Shown one piece after another: positions 43,689-51,235 of a stretch of 64,000 bases of DNA (within the stretch, counting starts at the first letter, position 1; every line of letters starts with the position of its first letter). The stretch comes from CAYVLA01 sp964549615 [NCBI: uncultured Thermococci archaeon] (GTDB taxonomy: Archaea > CAYQAE01 > CAYVLA01). The position numbers were made by a program, and so were the translations under genes. The stretch spans positions 5,785 to 69,784 of the forward strand of contig CAZJVP010000048.1 of NCBI GenBank assembly GCA_964549615.1, in the 5' to 3' direction. Under the pieces are notes generated by a model. It was not told the DNA's origin. It ran no database searches and saw nothing but the letters and a program-made list of their open reading frames with translations.

Positions 43689-44252
43689 TCACTGGATCAG
43701 CTCCGCAAACAGCGCCCTAACCAGCCCCTTTTCCGATCTTCCCGCGCGAAGGGCGCGAAGCACTGAGTTCGCAAGATCGTCCAGCGACACCCTGGTTACC
43801 ACCTCGTAGTAGAGAGGATCGATCTTGACCCTTGTAACGATTCTGCAAGGGACCGGTACGACGGTGTACGCATCAACGCCATAGCTGGAGGGGACGTCCG
43901 GAATCCGGCGCATCAACAGCCTCCCGGCCTCCTTCGAGAGCGACGCCGCTATGTCGTCGCGGATCAGAAGGTTGTGGCGAAGCCCGGCGACGAACTCCCG
44001 GATCCGCAACTCACGGTCAATGAGGATGTCCATGACATCGCCCATCCTCCTTTCCCTCCGGTCAAGGACCCATCCTGGGCTCTTTGATTCGAAACCGTCC
44101 TGGGGCGGCATTGTGGTAGCGTTCGGCACCACGAATGAGTCTCCCCTGAGCTGGGCGAGCCTAGCATCCAGGTACACGGTTCTTGATCGGAGGAGTGATC
44201 TCTGACGGGCTCGAAAGCACCATGCCCTCAGGCTAGATCCTGAGAATATCAC
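43689..44252 (-). CDS. hypothetical cytoplasmic protein
   Basis: 187 residues from a GTG at 44252, or shorter from an internal start. The second half looks real: GDVMDILIDRELRIREFVAGLRHNLLIRDDIAASLS, then PVPCRIVTRVKIDPLYYEVVTRVSLDDL. No membrane helix and no family recognised. Confidence 0.6.
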   Translation of the reverse strand: MIFSGSSLRAWCFRARQRSLLRSRTVYLDARLAQLRGDSFVVPNATTMPPQDGFESKSPGWVLDRRERRMGDVMDILIDRELRIREFVAGLRHNLLIRDDIAASLSKEAGRLLMRRIPDVPSSYGVDAYTVVPVPCRIVTRVKIDPLYYEVVTRVSLDDLANSVLRALRAGRSEKGLVRALFAELIQ

Positions 44253-44433
44253 GTCCCCTATCCTCGCCTTGCCGTGCCTGCGCGCCGACAGCAGGCTTCT
44301 GACCGAGATCAGATCGGAAGGATGTTCGGACGACGTCCGGCCCCGCTCCGACGAATCGTTTTGGCAACAGCCGGATAACGGTTTCGGTCCTTGGAGCTGC
44401 TGCGGAGGCTGGGAATCTACGCCGTCAGGGGTG

Positions 44434-44446
44434 GAAAATTATATCA
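44434..44446 (+). promoter_or_regulatory. TATA box of the 44478 gene
   Basis: GAAAATTATATCA, about 38 bases before the ATG. Confidence 0.6.
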
Positions 44447-44477
44447 GAAGGACGCCAGATCGAGCGGGCAGGTCCAA

Positions 44478-44723
44478 ATGGCCGATGACCAACAGACCTG
44501 CCCGAAGTGCGGCGTCCCGATGCCCGTGGCAGACCAGATGATGCTCGTCGAGCCCAAGCACATCAGGATCGTCCTTCTATACCGGTGTCCGGAGTGCGGG
44601 ACGACCGTGGACTGGAAGGCACGGGTCGAAAAAGGAAAGATGCCGTGGGTGAGGAAGACCGTCTACCGTGGTGAGTCGCTAGGCTTCGCGTTTCCCAAGA
44701 AAACGGCCAAACCAGAGGCTTGA
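44478..44723 (+). CDS. small zinc-ribbon protein
   Basis: 81 residues with one zinc ribbon (CPKC near 8-11 and CPEC near 37-40) and a basic end. It has its own TATA promoter. It is not related to the ribbon protein at 29497 beyond the metal site. Function unknown. Confidence 0.8.
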   Translation: MADDQQTCPKCGVPMPVADQMMLVEPKHIRIVLLYRCPECGTTVDWKARVEKGKMPWVRKTVYRGESLGFAFPKKTAKPEA

Positions 44724-44858
44724 GGAATCAGGCCCAGCCTGAGCAAAGTCCGCGTCAGCCGCATCCGCCCTGTCTTCGCTTGACCCGCGATGTCCTTGCC
44801 TTGGAGGCCAATCACGCTCGTTTCCATTTTTCAAAGCCTCTGATGTCGCGATGGCTCG

Positions 44859-45890
44859 ATGCGACCGGCCATTCAGCCGAGCATATGCCATGTCCGACCG
44901 GGCTCGCGCCAGCAATTCATCGTCAGCGGCCTCGAATCCCTTGGTCCCACCTGGCTTGTCGACGGGATAGCTGGAGGAAATCGTCGGGTCGGCACCATCA
45001 CCCCCGAGGGATTGTACTCCTCTCCGTCAACCCCACCAAGGGGCGAGATCGTAATCGAGGCACGCCTCGACCGAGGAAGCACGAAGGCGGCCTGGGCCAC
45101 AGTGCTCTTCGATTCCCTGTCTCCGTTCTACCGCCATGCAGGCTTCTGGAAAGCAAGGATCGACGAGGAGCGATGCATCTCCTCGGCACACGGCATCTGC
45201 ATGGACGGCGCCGACCGGATCCTGATAGTGGACACGAGCTTGTCCAGAATATTCCGCTTCACGTCCAAGGTCAAGTTCCTGGGAGAGATAGGGTCGGGAA
45301 AAGGCCCGGAACCCGGGCAGCTCGACGGGCCGCGGCACGCAAAGGTCAGCCCCTCCGGTGAGGTCTACGTGGCCGACGGCAACAACGGACGCGTCCAAGT
45401 TTTCGACCGGGATGGGCAGTTCCTACGTTCATGGGCCAGGAAGGGAAAGGGGGAAGGCGAGCTGCTCCGTCCGCACGCCTTGGACCTCGCCCCCGACGGC
45501 TCCGTATTCGTCGTCGATGTCGACAACAGCAAGGTCGTCGCATACGACCAAGAGGGCCGCCTGCTATGCAGCTGGGGACGGCACGGCACTGGTCCGGGCG
45601 ACTTCTGGGCGCCGCACAGCTTAGCGGTGGACCCGAACGGCGATGTATTCGTGGCGGAGTACTTCGGGCGTGTCCAGAAGTTTACCCCGCAGGGGCGGTG
45701 CATCGCACGCTTCGCCAACCCTTTTCGCGACGGCCAGCGCACCCACGGAGACTACAGGTACCATGCCATGAACTGCGATTCCCGGGGGAACGTGTATCTC
45801 ATGGCTCGAGATAGCCTGGCGGGTATGGCGAAAAGCGTTGATAAGTACAACAACAGCGGGGATTTCGTCACGAGATTGAAGGCTCCTTAG
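44859..45890 (+). CDS. NHL-repeat beta-propeller protein with Ig-like N-terminus
   Basis: 343 residues. Residues about 10-85 follow the pattern of a bacterial-type Ig-like module (VRPGSRQQFIVSG, WLVDGIAGG, GTITPEGLYSSP). Residues about 105-340 hold NHL blades: GICMDGADRILIVDTSLSRIFRF, PSGEVYVADGNNGRVQVFD, PDGSVFVVDVDNSKVVAYD, PNGDVFVAEYFGRVQKF. No clear signal peptide at this start, though an Ig-like module suggests export; the true start may be earlier or the protein may leave by another route. A T-rich patch near 44829 could be the promoter. Confidence 0.82.
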   Translation: MRPAIQPSICHVRPGSRQQFIVSGLESLGPTWLVDGIAGGNRRVGTITPEGLYSSPSTPPRGEIVIEARLDRGSTKAAWATVLFDSLSPFYRHAGFWKARIDEERCISSAHGICMDGADRILIVDTSLSRIFRFTSKVKFLGEIGSGKGPEPGQLDGPRHAKVSPSGEVYVADGNNGRVQVFDRDGQFLRSWARKGKGEGELLRPHALDLAPDGSVFVVDVDNSKVVAYDQEGRLLCSWGRHGTGPGDFWAPHSLAVDPNGDVFVAEYFGRVQKFTPQGRCIARFANPFRDGQRTHGDYRYHAMNCDSRGNVYLMARDSLAGMAKSVDKYNNSGDFVTRLKAP

Positions 45891-46406
45891 GGGCAACCGC
45901 GGATGGTGTGCGAGGCCGCGGCCACAGGTAACGCGGGCACCCTCTTCGTCGCAGGTTCTTCCAATGAGCAGGCCGGAGTTTCTATCTTCGTTCCCTGTTA
46001 GCAGTAAGCGAAAGAACGGCGCGTGAAGATGCGAGGATGCCCCGACTCCAACGCCGACCACTGAGCTCGAGCCTTGTCGTGACGAGATGCGGTGTTTGAG
46101 AATCTTGGCACGCTTGGGGTAGCAAATGTCGTTGCCGCGCGAGTCGACTAGCTGCCTTGCGGCGGGTGCATCTCGTCGGGTAGTTTACCGCGGTTGGCCG
46201 GACTCCGCAGTTGCGGCGCGGCGATCTCAAGCCGTGGTCGGCCCCCACTTGGTGCCCCGGGCGGCCTAACGGAGGATCAAGACTTAGTGCCCCGCGGCCG
46301 CGAGCGCTCCCGAGGCGTCCATTCGGGCAACCGTTTGGGACATGTGGCCCCGGGAATAGCACCTGCGCATCCGGGGCAATAGAACGCTTCGGACGTTGTC
46401 CGCGAA
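45891..46406. other. long intergenic region, no gene seen
   Basis: About 515 GC-rich bases. I looked for SRP RNA, RNase P RNA and tRNA signatures on both strands and found none. The frames present look random. It could hold an unrecognised RNA. Confidence 0.45.
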
Positions 46407-46451
46407 GGTTTAAGAACTCAGCGATGCAGTTGGTTGCGGAGAGAGAGGTCA

Positions 46452-47057
46452 ATGGATCTCAATACTCTAACGAACTTCGTGCTCTTGATCTGTCTCGTTA
46501 TCTTCATCGTCGTCCTCGCCTATCGGGCCTTGTCCGGTTTTGCCGCCAGGCCGCGATACCCAAGGGCCCAGCCGGCGACGGTTCGCTACATTGGAAGGGC
46601 GGCAGGGACGGAGCCGCAGGTTCTTGAGGAGCAAGTCGCCGAGAAGGAAGCTCTTGCTCCGGAGGAACCGCCGATGTCTGTGGAAGCCACGATTCCACAG
46701 GAGCCCACGCTGGTGCAGCGTCCGGTCGCCGCGCAACACGCGCCCGGGCCCCGAAGAGCCACAGTTTTTCCCTCCATACTCGCAACCGAGCTTCTGTCCC
46801 GCGCTGCTGACGAAGACGCGGAGGAGATCCAAAGGATCGCCAAGGAGCTCGTTGACTACTGCGTGGTTCGCGGGAGCGCCGCCAACGTCAGGCCGGAGGT
46901 TCTCGAAAAGCTTGCGGTTCAGTTCGCAACCTTGGAGGTGGCCGTCAGGAAGGCATCCATCGGCGCGGACGGGGAGGCACGCCCAGTCCCGGATGACCTG
47001 CGGTCAGATCTTTTCCGTGAGGCGTTCCGGCTTTTGGCGTCGCAGGCCAAGCGCTGA
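46452..47057 (+). CDS. membrane-anchored protein of unknown function
   Basis: 201 residues from the ATG at 46452, preceded by GAGAGGTC; TATA-like GGTTTAAGA near 46408-46416. One N-terminal membrane helix (FVLLICLVIFIVVLAYRAL), a Pro/Glu-rich linker (about 30-100) and a helical cytoplasmic domain (about 110-200, EEIQRIAKELVDYCVVRG). No family recognised. The gene precedes paralog 3 on the same strand by about 150 bases. Confidence 0.72.
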   Translation: MDLNTLTNFVLLICLVIFIVVLAYRALSGFAARPRYPRAQPATVRYIGRAAGTEPQVLEEQVAEKEALAPEEPPMSVEATIPQEPTLVQRPVAAQHAPGPRRATVFPSILATELLSRAADEDAEEIQRIAKELVDYCVVRGSAANVRPEVLEKLAVQFATLEVAVRKASIGADGEARPVPDDLRSDLFREAFRLLASQAKR

Positions 47058-47170
47058 GGCGGACGAAGAACGCGATCGACCTTCGCTGGCTACGGGGGAT
47101 TTCGATTCCCATAACCGCAGAACAGTCGTTGACGAGAGCAAACCGTACCATGGGGCTATCAAGCTGCACA

Positions 47171-47180
47171 TCATTTTTAG
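47171..47180 (+). promoter_or_regulatory. TATA box of the paralog 3 operon (leaderless)
   Basis: TCATTTTTAG is centred about 27 bases before the GTG at 47204. Confidence 0.5.
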
Positions 47181-47203
47181 GTCAAGGCTGAGTTCCGGAG
47201 ACC

Positions 47204-48505
47204 GTGGACGCCGAGACCCGGACCTGGGCCGGACAGATAGCCGTTTCCCTGCCTTGGCGAACCTGCGCACCTCTCTTCAAGCCTAGGCACGTGGCCGGGT
47301 TCCTTGTTATCTGGGTCTTGGTCGGAGTGTCCCCGGCCCGCAGCGCGCCCGCCGAGCGGATCAAGATCATACTCACCGGCAGGGCGTACGAGGGCTCCCT
47401 GATGAGGAACTGGTTCGTAAACGAACCCATGGCGGATCCCATCGCGATACCGACCCGCGATGTTCCGGGCGGGATTGAGGAGGGCAGGCGGTACGTCAGG
47501 ATGTACTTCCCTCGAACCTACGAGCGGCTTGCGGAATGCGACTTCGTGATCTTCGAGGGAACCGAGATGGTGCACTTCTCGCACACGCAACAGAAGTGGC
47601 TACATGATGCCATAAGGGACCATGGCATGGGTGGCCTGAACTCCAGGAGCGTGCTGAGCGCCGTTTACTATGGCCAGTGGATTGCATCCGTGACCCAGCT
47701 GGCCTTCCCCAACGACGTTGACGCCGTCATCGCGGGTCCGGGGTGGAAGTTCGGCCAGACCATGGAGATAGTGCTGAACGATGACCCGAGCCTCAGGCCA
47801 GTCCTTCTCATGTTCAAGGACAAACCCATCAAATGGAAGCTTACAAACTACGACGCGATGGTCGTCGTTCCGAGACCCGGTGCCACGATCTGGTCCTGGA
47901 TCAAAGGACCGTTCCCGGAGCTTTCGATCCCATGGCCGGGGTACACGCCGCACTTGATCTCTTGGACGTATGGCAACGGAACGACCTGGACCTGCCATGA
48001 CAGGACAGTCAACTGGTGGCAGGACATTCGCGATGCAAATCCATACGGGCTGGACATGATAATGAACATGATCCTCTACAGCACCGGGAGGGATCTTCCC
48101 CAGGACATAGACCTCATTCATTCGATTCGAAGGCGGTTCACCGAGTTTGGGACGAGGAAAACGCTCGTCATCTCGACGATCGAGCTCGGACAGAAATTCG
48201 GTGCAAGCATGACGCGAGCGGAGGCGAGCTTAACGGAGCTGGAGAAGCTTTACCTCGCGGCCAGGGAGGCCTATGTGGAGCAGAGGGAGGTCGAGGCCTC
48301 CGATCTCGTTAACCGGCTCATAGAGGGCTCAAGACATGCCAACGAGGTGGCCATGGAGGAACTCAACCGGGCCCTGCTGTGGATCCACGTCATCAACTGG
48401 CTCGTGGTGTGCGGCACGTTCATGGCCTCTGGGTTCGTGCTCTGGAGCCTGATGGTCAGAAAGAAGCTCTACAGGGAAGTGGCGTCGACGCGGCTGGGAG
48501 GCTAG
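47204..48505 (+). CDS. membrane-anchored GATase1-like protein, paralog 3
   Basis: 433 residues. A longer N-terminus carries the signal helix at about 28-46 (HVAGFLVIWVLVGVSPA). The GATase-like domain is more divergent: YVRMYFPRTYERLAECDFVIFEG and WLHDAIRDHGMGGLNS. Then STIELGQKFGA, a coiled region (about 330-385), the membrane helix (ALLWIHVINWLVVCGT) and basic end RKKLYREVASTRLGG. The partner gene begins 3 bases after the stop. Confidence 0.85.
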   Translation: MDAETRTWAGQIAVSLPWRTCAPLFKPRHVAGFLVIWVLVGVSPARSAPAERIKIILTGRAYEGSLMRNWFVNEPMADPIAIPTRDVPGGIEEGRRYVRMYFPRTYERLAECDFVIFEGTEMVHFSHTQQKWLHDAIRDHGMGGLNSRSVLSAVYYGQWIASVTQLAFPNDVDAVIAGPGWKFGQTMEIVLNDDPSLRPVLLMFKDKPIKWKLTNYDAMVVVPRPGATIWSWIKGPFPELSIPWPGYTPHLISWTYGNGTTWTCHDRTVNWWQDIRDANPYGLDMIMNMILYSTGRDLPQDIDLIHSIRRRFTEFGTRKTLVISTIELGQKFGASMTRAEASLTELEKLYLAAREAYVEQREVEASDLVNRLIEGSRHANEVAMEELNRALLWIHVINWLVVCGTFMASGFVLWSLMVRKKLYREVASTRLGG

Positions 48506-48508
48506 GGG

Positions 48509-49288
48509 TTGGACAGGCAGCTCATCGGCGTGTTAGCGGTGTCTCTGGTGGCCGCGACATTGGTCACGCTCATTGCGGCGGCGGAGAAGGAAAGGATTCT
48601 GGTCTCGGGGGTTTTCTGCCCGGAGTACATGGCGCAGTCGAGCGCCGAGTACTGCTTCGGCGTAAGCTTCATCACGACTCGGAACCTTGCGGATGTTGAG
48701 GTCCGGGCTTGCACCCTTTCAGGCCTGACGCCGGAATCGTTTGGTCTGAAACCCGACGAGCAGGATCCCGAGCTCTACCCGCCTATCAGTATCCTCAGGG
48801 AGGAATCATCCCGGTTGGGCGTCGAGATCCAAGCTAGCCGGTTCGAGCTCAACGGTGACTCATCGTCGCAGCAGATCGTCTACTACGATTTTCTCCCGCT
48901 GTTGGAACGTCTCTTCATCGATCCGGCGCGCTTGCCGCTTGGTCGGATCACAACCTGCTATGGTTTCTTCCGCCGAGCGGGGAAGCTTGAGACTTGTTTC
49001 AAGGGTAGCGGTGAGATCTTTCCGGCTGAAAGCTCCTCGCTCAACAAGATCCTCGTAGAGGTGGACGGGCGCCCGCGGTACGGCTGGGAGAGAGGCACTG
49101 GCCCTGAGAGGCAGGCGCGAGGGATCAGAGTGGGAGAGGTTACCAAGGGCAGCCGAGTGGACGTCCTGTATTACATAGACGGACGGTGGGCGAGAGTGGG
49201 ATCGCTACTTTGGAAGCTGGACGTGATTGCGGGAGGCGAGGTCCTCTACTCGAGGGTGCGTCTTATCAACGTGGCCGGCTCTGCCTAG
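48509..49288 (+). CDS. signal-anchored partner of GATase-like paralog 3
   Basis: 259 residues from a TTG. One N-terminal membrane helix (RQLIGVLAVSLVAATLVTLI), then an outside domain (FGVSFITTRNLADVEVRACTLSG, RVDVLYYIDGRWARVGSLLWKL). It resembles the 41497 partner in the anchor, the size and the gene position, but the outside domains are only weakly alike. No family recognised. Confidence 0.8.
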   Translation: MDRQLIGVLAVSLVAATLVTLIAAAEKERILVSGVFCPEYMAQSSAEYCFGVSFITTRNLADVEVRACTLSGLTPESFGLKPDEQDPELYPPISILREESSRLGVEIQASRFELNGDSSSQQIVYYDFLPLLERLFIDPARLPLGRITTCYGFFRRAGKLETCFKGSGEIFPAESSSLNKILVEVDGRPRYGWERGTGPERQARGIRVGEVTKGSRVDVLYYIDGRWARVGSLLWKLDVIAGGEVLYSRVRLINVAGSA

Positions 49289-49381
49289 CCGCCGACGCGG
49301 TTTGGACAAGCGCTTGTCCTCTGCCTTGCGTCGAGCTGGGCGAAAAACCAGGCAAAATGCTTCTCTCGGCTCTGCCAGCCG

Positions 49382-49408
49382 TGTTAGGTAAAGGGACATA
49401 TGTTACAC
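49382..49408 (+). repeat. left terminal inverted repeat of the MITE-like element
   Basis: Begins TGTTAGGTAAAGGG and ends CATATGTTACAC. Confidence 0.72.
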
Positions 49409-49640
49409 TTTTCCGCCTCCCCGCTCCGGCGGCCTTCCACCGAGCGATCAAGTTTGGTATGCCCATCGATGCACAGGGCTCCGAACAAAATATTCGGGAG
49501 GCGGGTTGAGTCCTTTCTCTCCTCCGGGGAGGAAGAAACCTCAAGAAGTCAGTCCGCCCATTCGAGATATTCGGTCGCGGGCCGGAGCGCCATGACTCCC
49601 CATGACTCCTCGGACTGAGGCATGGAGAGTCCTCTGCAGA

Positions 49641-49667
49641 GTGTAACATATGTGGGTTTACCCAACA
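49641..49667 (-). repeat. right terminal inverted repeat of the MITE-like element
   Basis: On the minus strand begins TGTTGGGTAAACCC and ends CATATGTTACAC. Confidence 0.72.
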
Positions 49668-49692
49668 CTCGGCTCTGCCTGCCAGCCGAAAT

Positions 49693-49701
49693 GCTTTTAA
49701 G
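49693..49701 (+). promoter_or_regulatory. TATA box of the FG-GAP gene at 49733
   Basis: GCTTTTAAG, about 36 bases before the ATG and just outside the MITE-like element. Confidence 0.6.
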
Positions 49702-49732
49702 TGCGCATACTCAGTGGATAGGCGGCGGTTCC

Positions 49733-51190
49733 ATGAGAGGTTCAACCAAGGGAATTGCCTTTGCAGCAGGACTTGCAGCGGTGCTGGCGATTCTTATGCC
49801 CTCAGCGTTGGCACTGCCAAAGATGAGGGTCAAATGGACGTTCAACGTCACGCCGATAGTCTCGACGGGCTTCGCATGGACGATCGTCTTGCAGGCAGAC
49901 CTCGACGGAGACGGAATGCTAGAGACGGTCCTAGGGACGGAGAAGGGCGGCAGAATGGTCGCGGTTGGTCCAACGGGAAAGCTGGTCTGGGTCTTCCCAC
50001 CCCTGGACTCGGACATAGTTCCACAGCTCATAAACAAGGTGCCCTCGATCGATGACATCGATGGCGATGGCAAGCCGGAAGTACTCTTCGGCTGGGGTGC
50101 GGCCCCCAACGGCGCGGTGTACTGCATCAACTGGGACGGAAAGCTTAAGTGGGTGTGGACCGACCCTGAGGGGCAGGCGCATTTCAGGTACGGAGGAACG
50201 CTTGCCAGGGACTTCGACGGCGACGGAAAGAAGGAGGTCGTGGCGGCCGGGAGCGATGCCAAAGTCTACATGTTTAGCCATACGGGCCAGCTCAAGTGGG
50301 TCAAGTTCCTTCCACCAGGGAGGGCCGTGGACAGCATGATCAATGCTTTCGACGTTGACCGTGACGGCGAGTTGGAGATCCTTGCGTTCTCGCGGTCCCT
50401 CGGGGAGGGCCCGGGAACGGAGGGCGGCTTGAACGGCGTCTTCTACTGCCTGAGCAAGGATGGTCAGGAGAAGTGGACCTGGAGTTCCCCGGGCTGGACC
50501 GACTGGCTCCACAACATGCCCACGGTGGCGGACGTCAACGGCGACGGTGAGTATGAGATCGTTTTCGGTCTCTGGAGGCTCGACTCAGGCGACCGGGGCG
50601 GAATAGTCATACTCAGCTTCTACGGAACGGAGATCGCAAGGAAACAGGTGGCCAGCGGCAACGTAGCGCACAATGCCATGTTGGCCGACATCGACGAGGA
50701 TGGCAGGTTCGAAATACTCATCGGCATCAGAGCCGGGCTCTACTACTGCTTCCATCCCGACCTGAAGGAGAAGTGGGCCTTCAACATCACAAAGATCATC
50801 GGGCAGGTCGGCAGGCCTGTCAACATGGGTGGGGCCTTGGGCGATGTGACGGGCGACGGCAAGATAGACGTAGTCTTCCAGAGCTGGAACAACAACACGA
50901 TCTTCGTCTTGGACAGGTTTGGAAACCTCGCCGCTGAGCCCTACAACCTCAAAGTCGACGCGACGGGCTCGGTTGCGATCGGAGACATCGATAAGGACGG
51001 CAAGTCGGAGATCGTCGCATTCGCAGGACCAATCCTATACTGTCTGACCTTGGATGCGCCATACAATGCCAAGACATTCGTCTGGCCGATGTACGGCAAG
51101 GATGCTGCCAACACCGGAGCAGTCCCCATACCAGAGGCGTTGATAGGGTTGCTAGCCCTGTTGGCCGTGCCGCTTCTGCGCAAGCGGTAG
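49733..51190 (+). CDS. secreted FG-GAP repeat protein with C-terminal anchor
   Basis: 485 residues from the ATG at 49733 (upstream frame is open but lies over the insertion and promoter). Signal peptide to ALALP. Repeats of the calcium-loop type: ADLDGDGMLE, DDIDGDGKPE, RDFDGDGKKE, FDVDRDGELE, ADVNGDGEYE, ADIDEDGRFE, GDVTGDGKID, GDIDKDGKSE, so about eight blades. The end (PEALIGLLALLAVPLLRKR) is a hydrophobic stretch plus basic tail, like archaeal surface proteins held by a membrane helix or processed by an archaeosortase. Probable integrin-like surface propeller. Confidence 0.9.
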   Translation: MRGSTKGIAFAAGLAAVLAILMPSALALPKMRVKWTFNVTPIVSTGFAWTIVLQADLDGDGMLETVLGTEKGGRMVAVGPTGKLVWVFPPLDSDIVPQLINKVPSIDDIDGDGKPEVLFGWGAAPNGAVYCINWDGKLKWVWTDPEGQAHFRYGGTLARDFDGDGKKEVVAAGSDAKVYMFSHTGQLKWVKFLPPGRAVDSMINAFDVDRDGELEILAFSRSLGEGPGTEGGLNGVFYCLSKDGQEKWTWSSPGWTDWLHNMPTVADVNGDGEYEIVFGLWRLDSGDRGGIVILSFYGTEIARKQVASGNVAHNAMLADIDEDGRFEILIGIRAGLYYCFHPDLKEKWAFNITKIIGQVGRPVNMGGALGDVTGDGKIDVVFQSWNNNTIFVLDRFGNLAAEPYNLKVDATGSVAIGDIDKDGKSEIVAFAGPILYCLTLDAPYNAKTFVWPMYGKDAANTGAVPIPEALIGLLALLAVPLLRKR

Positions 51191-51198
51191 GCCAACAC

Positions 51199-51209
51199 TT
51201 TTCTTTTTT
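51199..51209 (+). terminator. T-run terminator after the FG-GAP gene
   Basis: TTTTCTTTTTT begins 9 bases after the stop, as expected for archaeal termination. Some read-through to the next gene is possible because no clear TATA box precedes it. Confidence 0.6.
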
Positions 51210-51235
51210 CTGAAGCCTTTCCAGGTGAGATGTGA

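Larger units (their letters stand above)
49382..49667. mobile_element. MITE-like element, 286 bp, with 27-bp inverted ends
   Basis: The left end (49382-49408) and right end (49641-49667) are inverted copies agreeing at 23 of 27 positions, sharing TGTT, GGTAAA and CATATGTTACAC. No transposase frame lies between. Outside the ends stands an imperfect direct repeat, 17 bases on the left (49365-49381, beginning CTCGGCTCTGCC) and 21 on the right (49668-49688), differing by a 4-base insert; it may be a target-site duplication. The element sits between the paralog 3 operon and the FG-GAP gene, ending 26 bases before that gene's TATA box. Confidence 0.7.

Noticed and set aside
45891-46451. SRP RNA or RNase P RNA
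   Set aside because: None of the conserved core motifs of either RNA were found on either strand.
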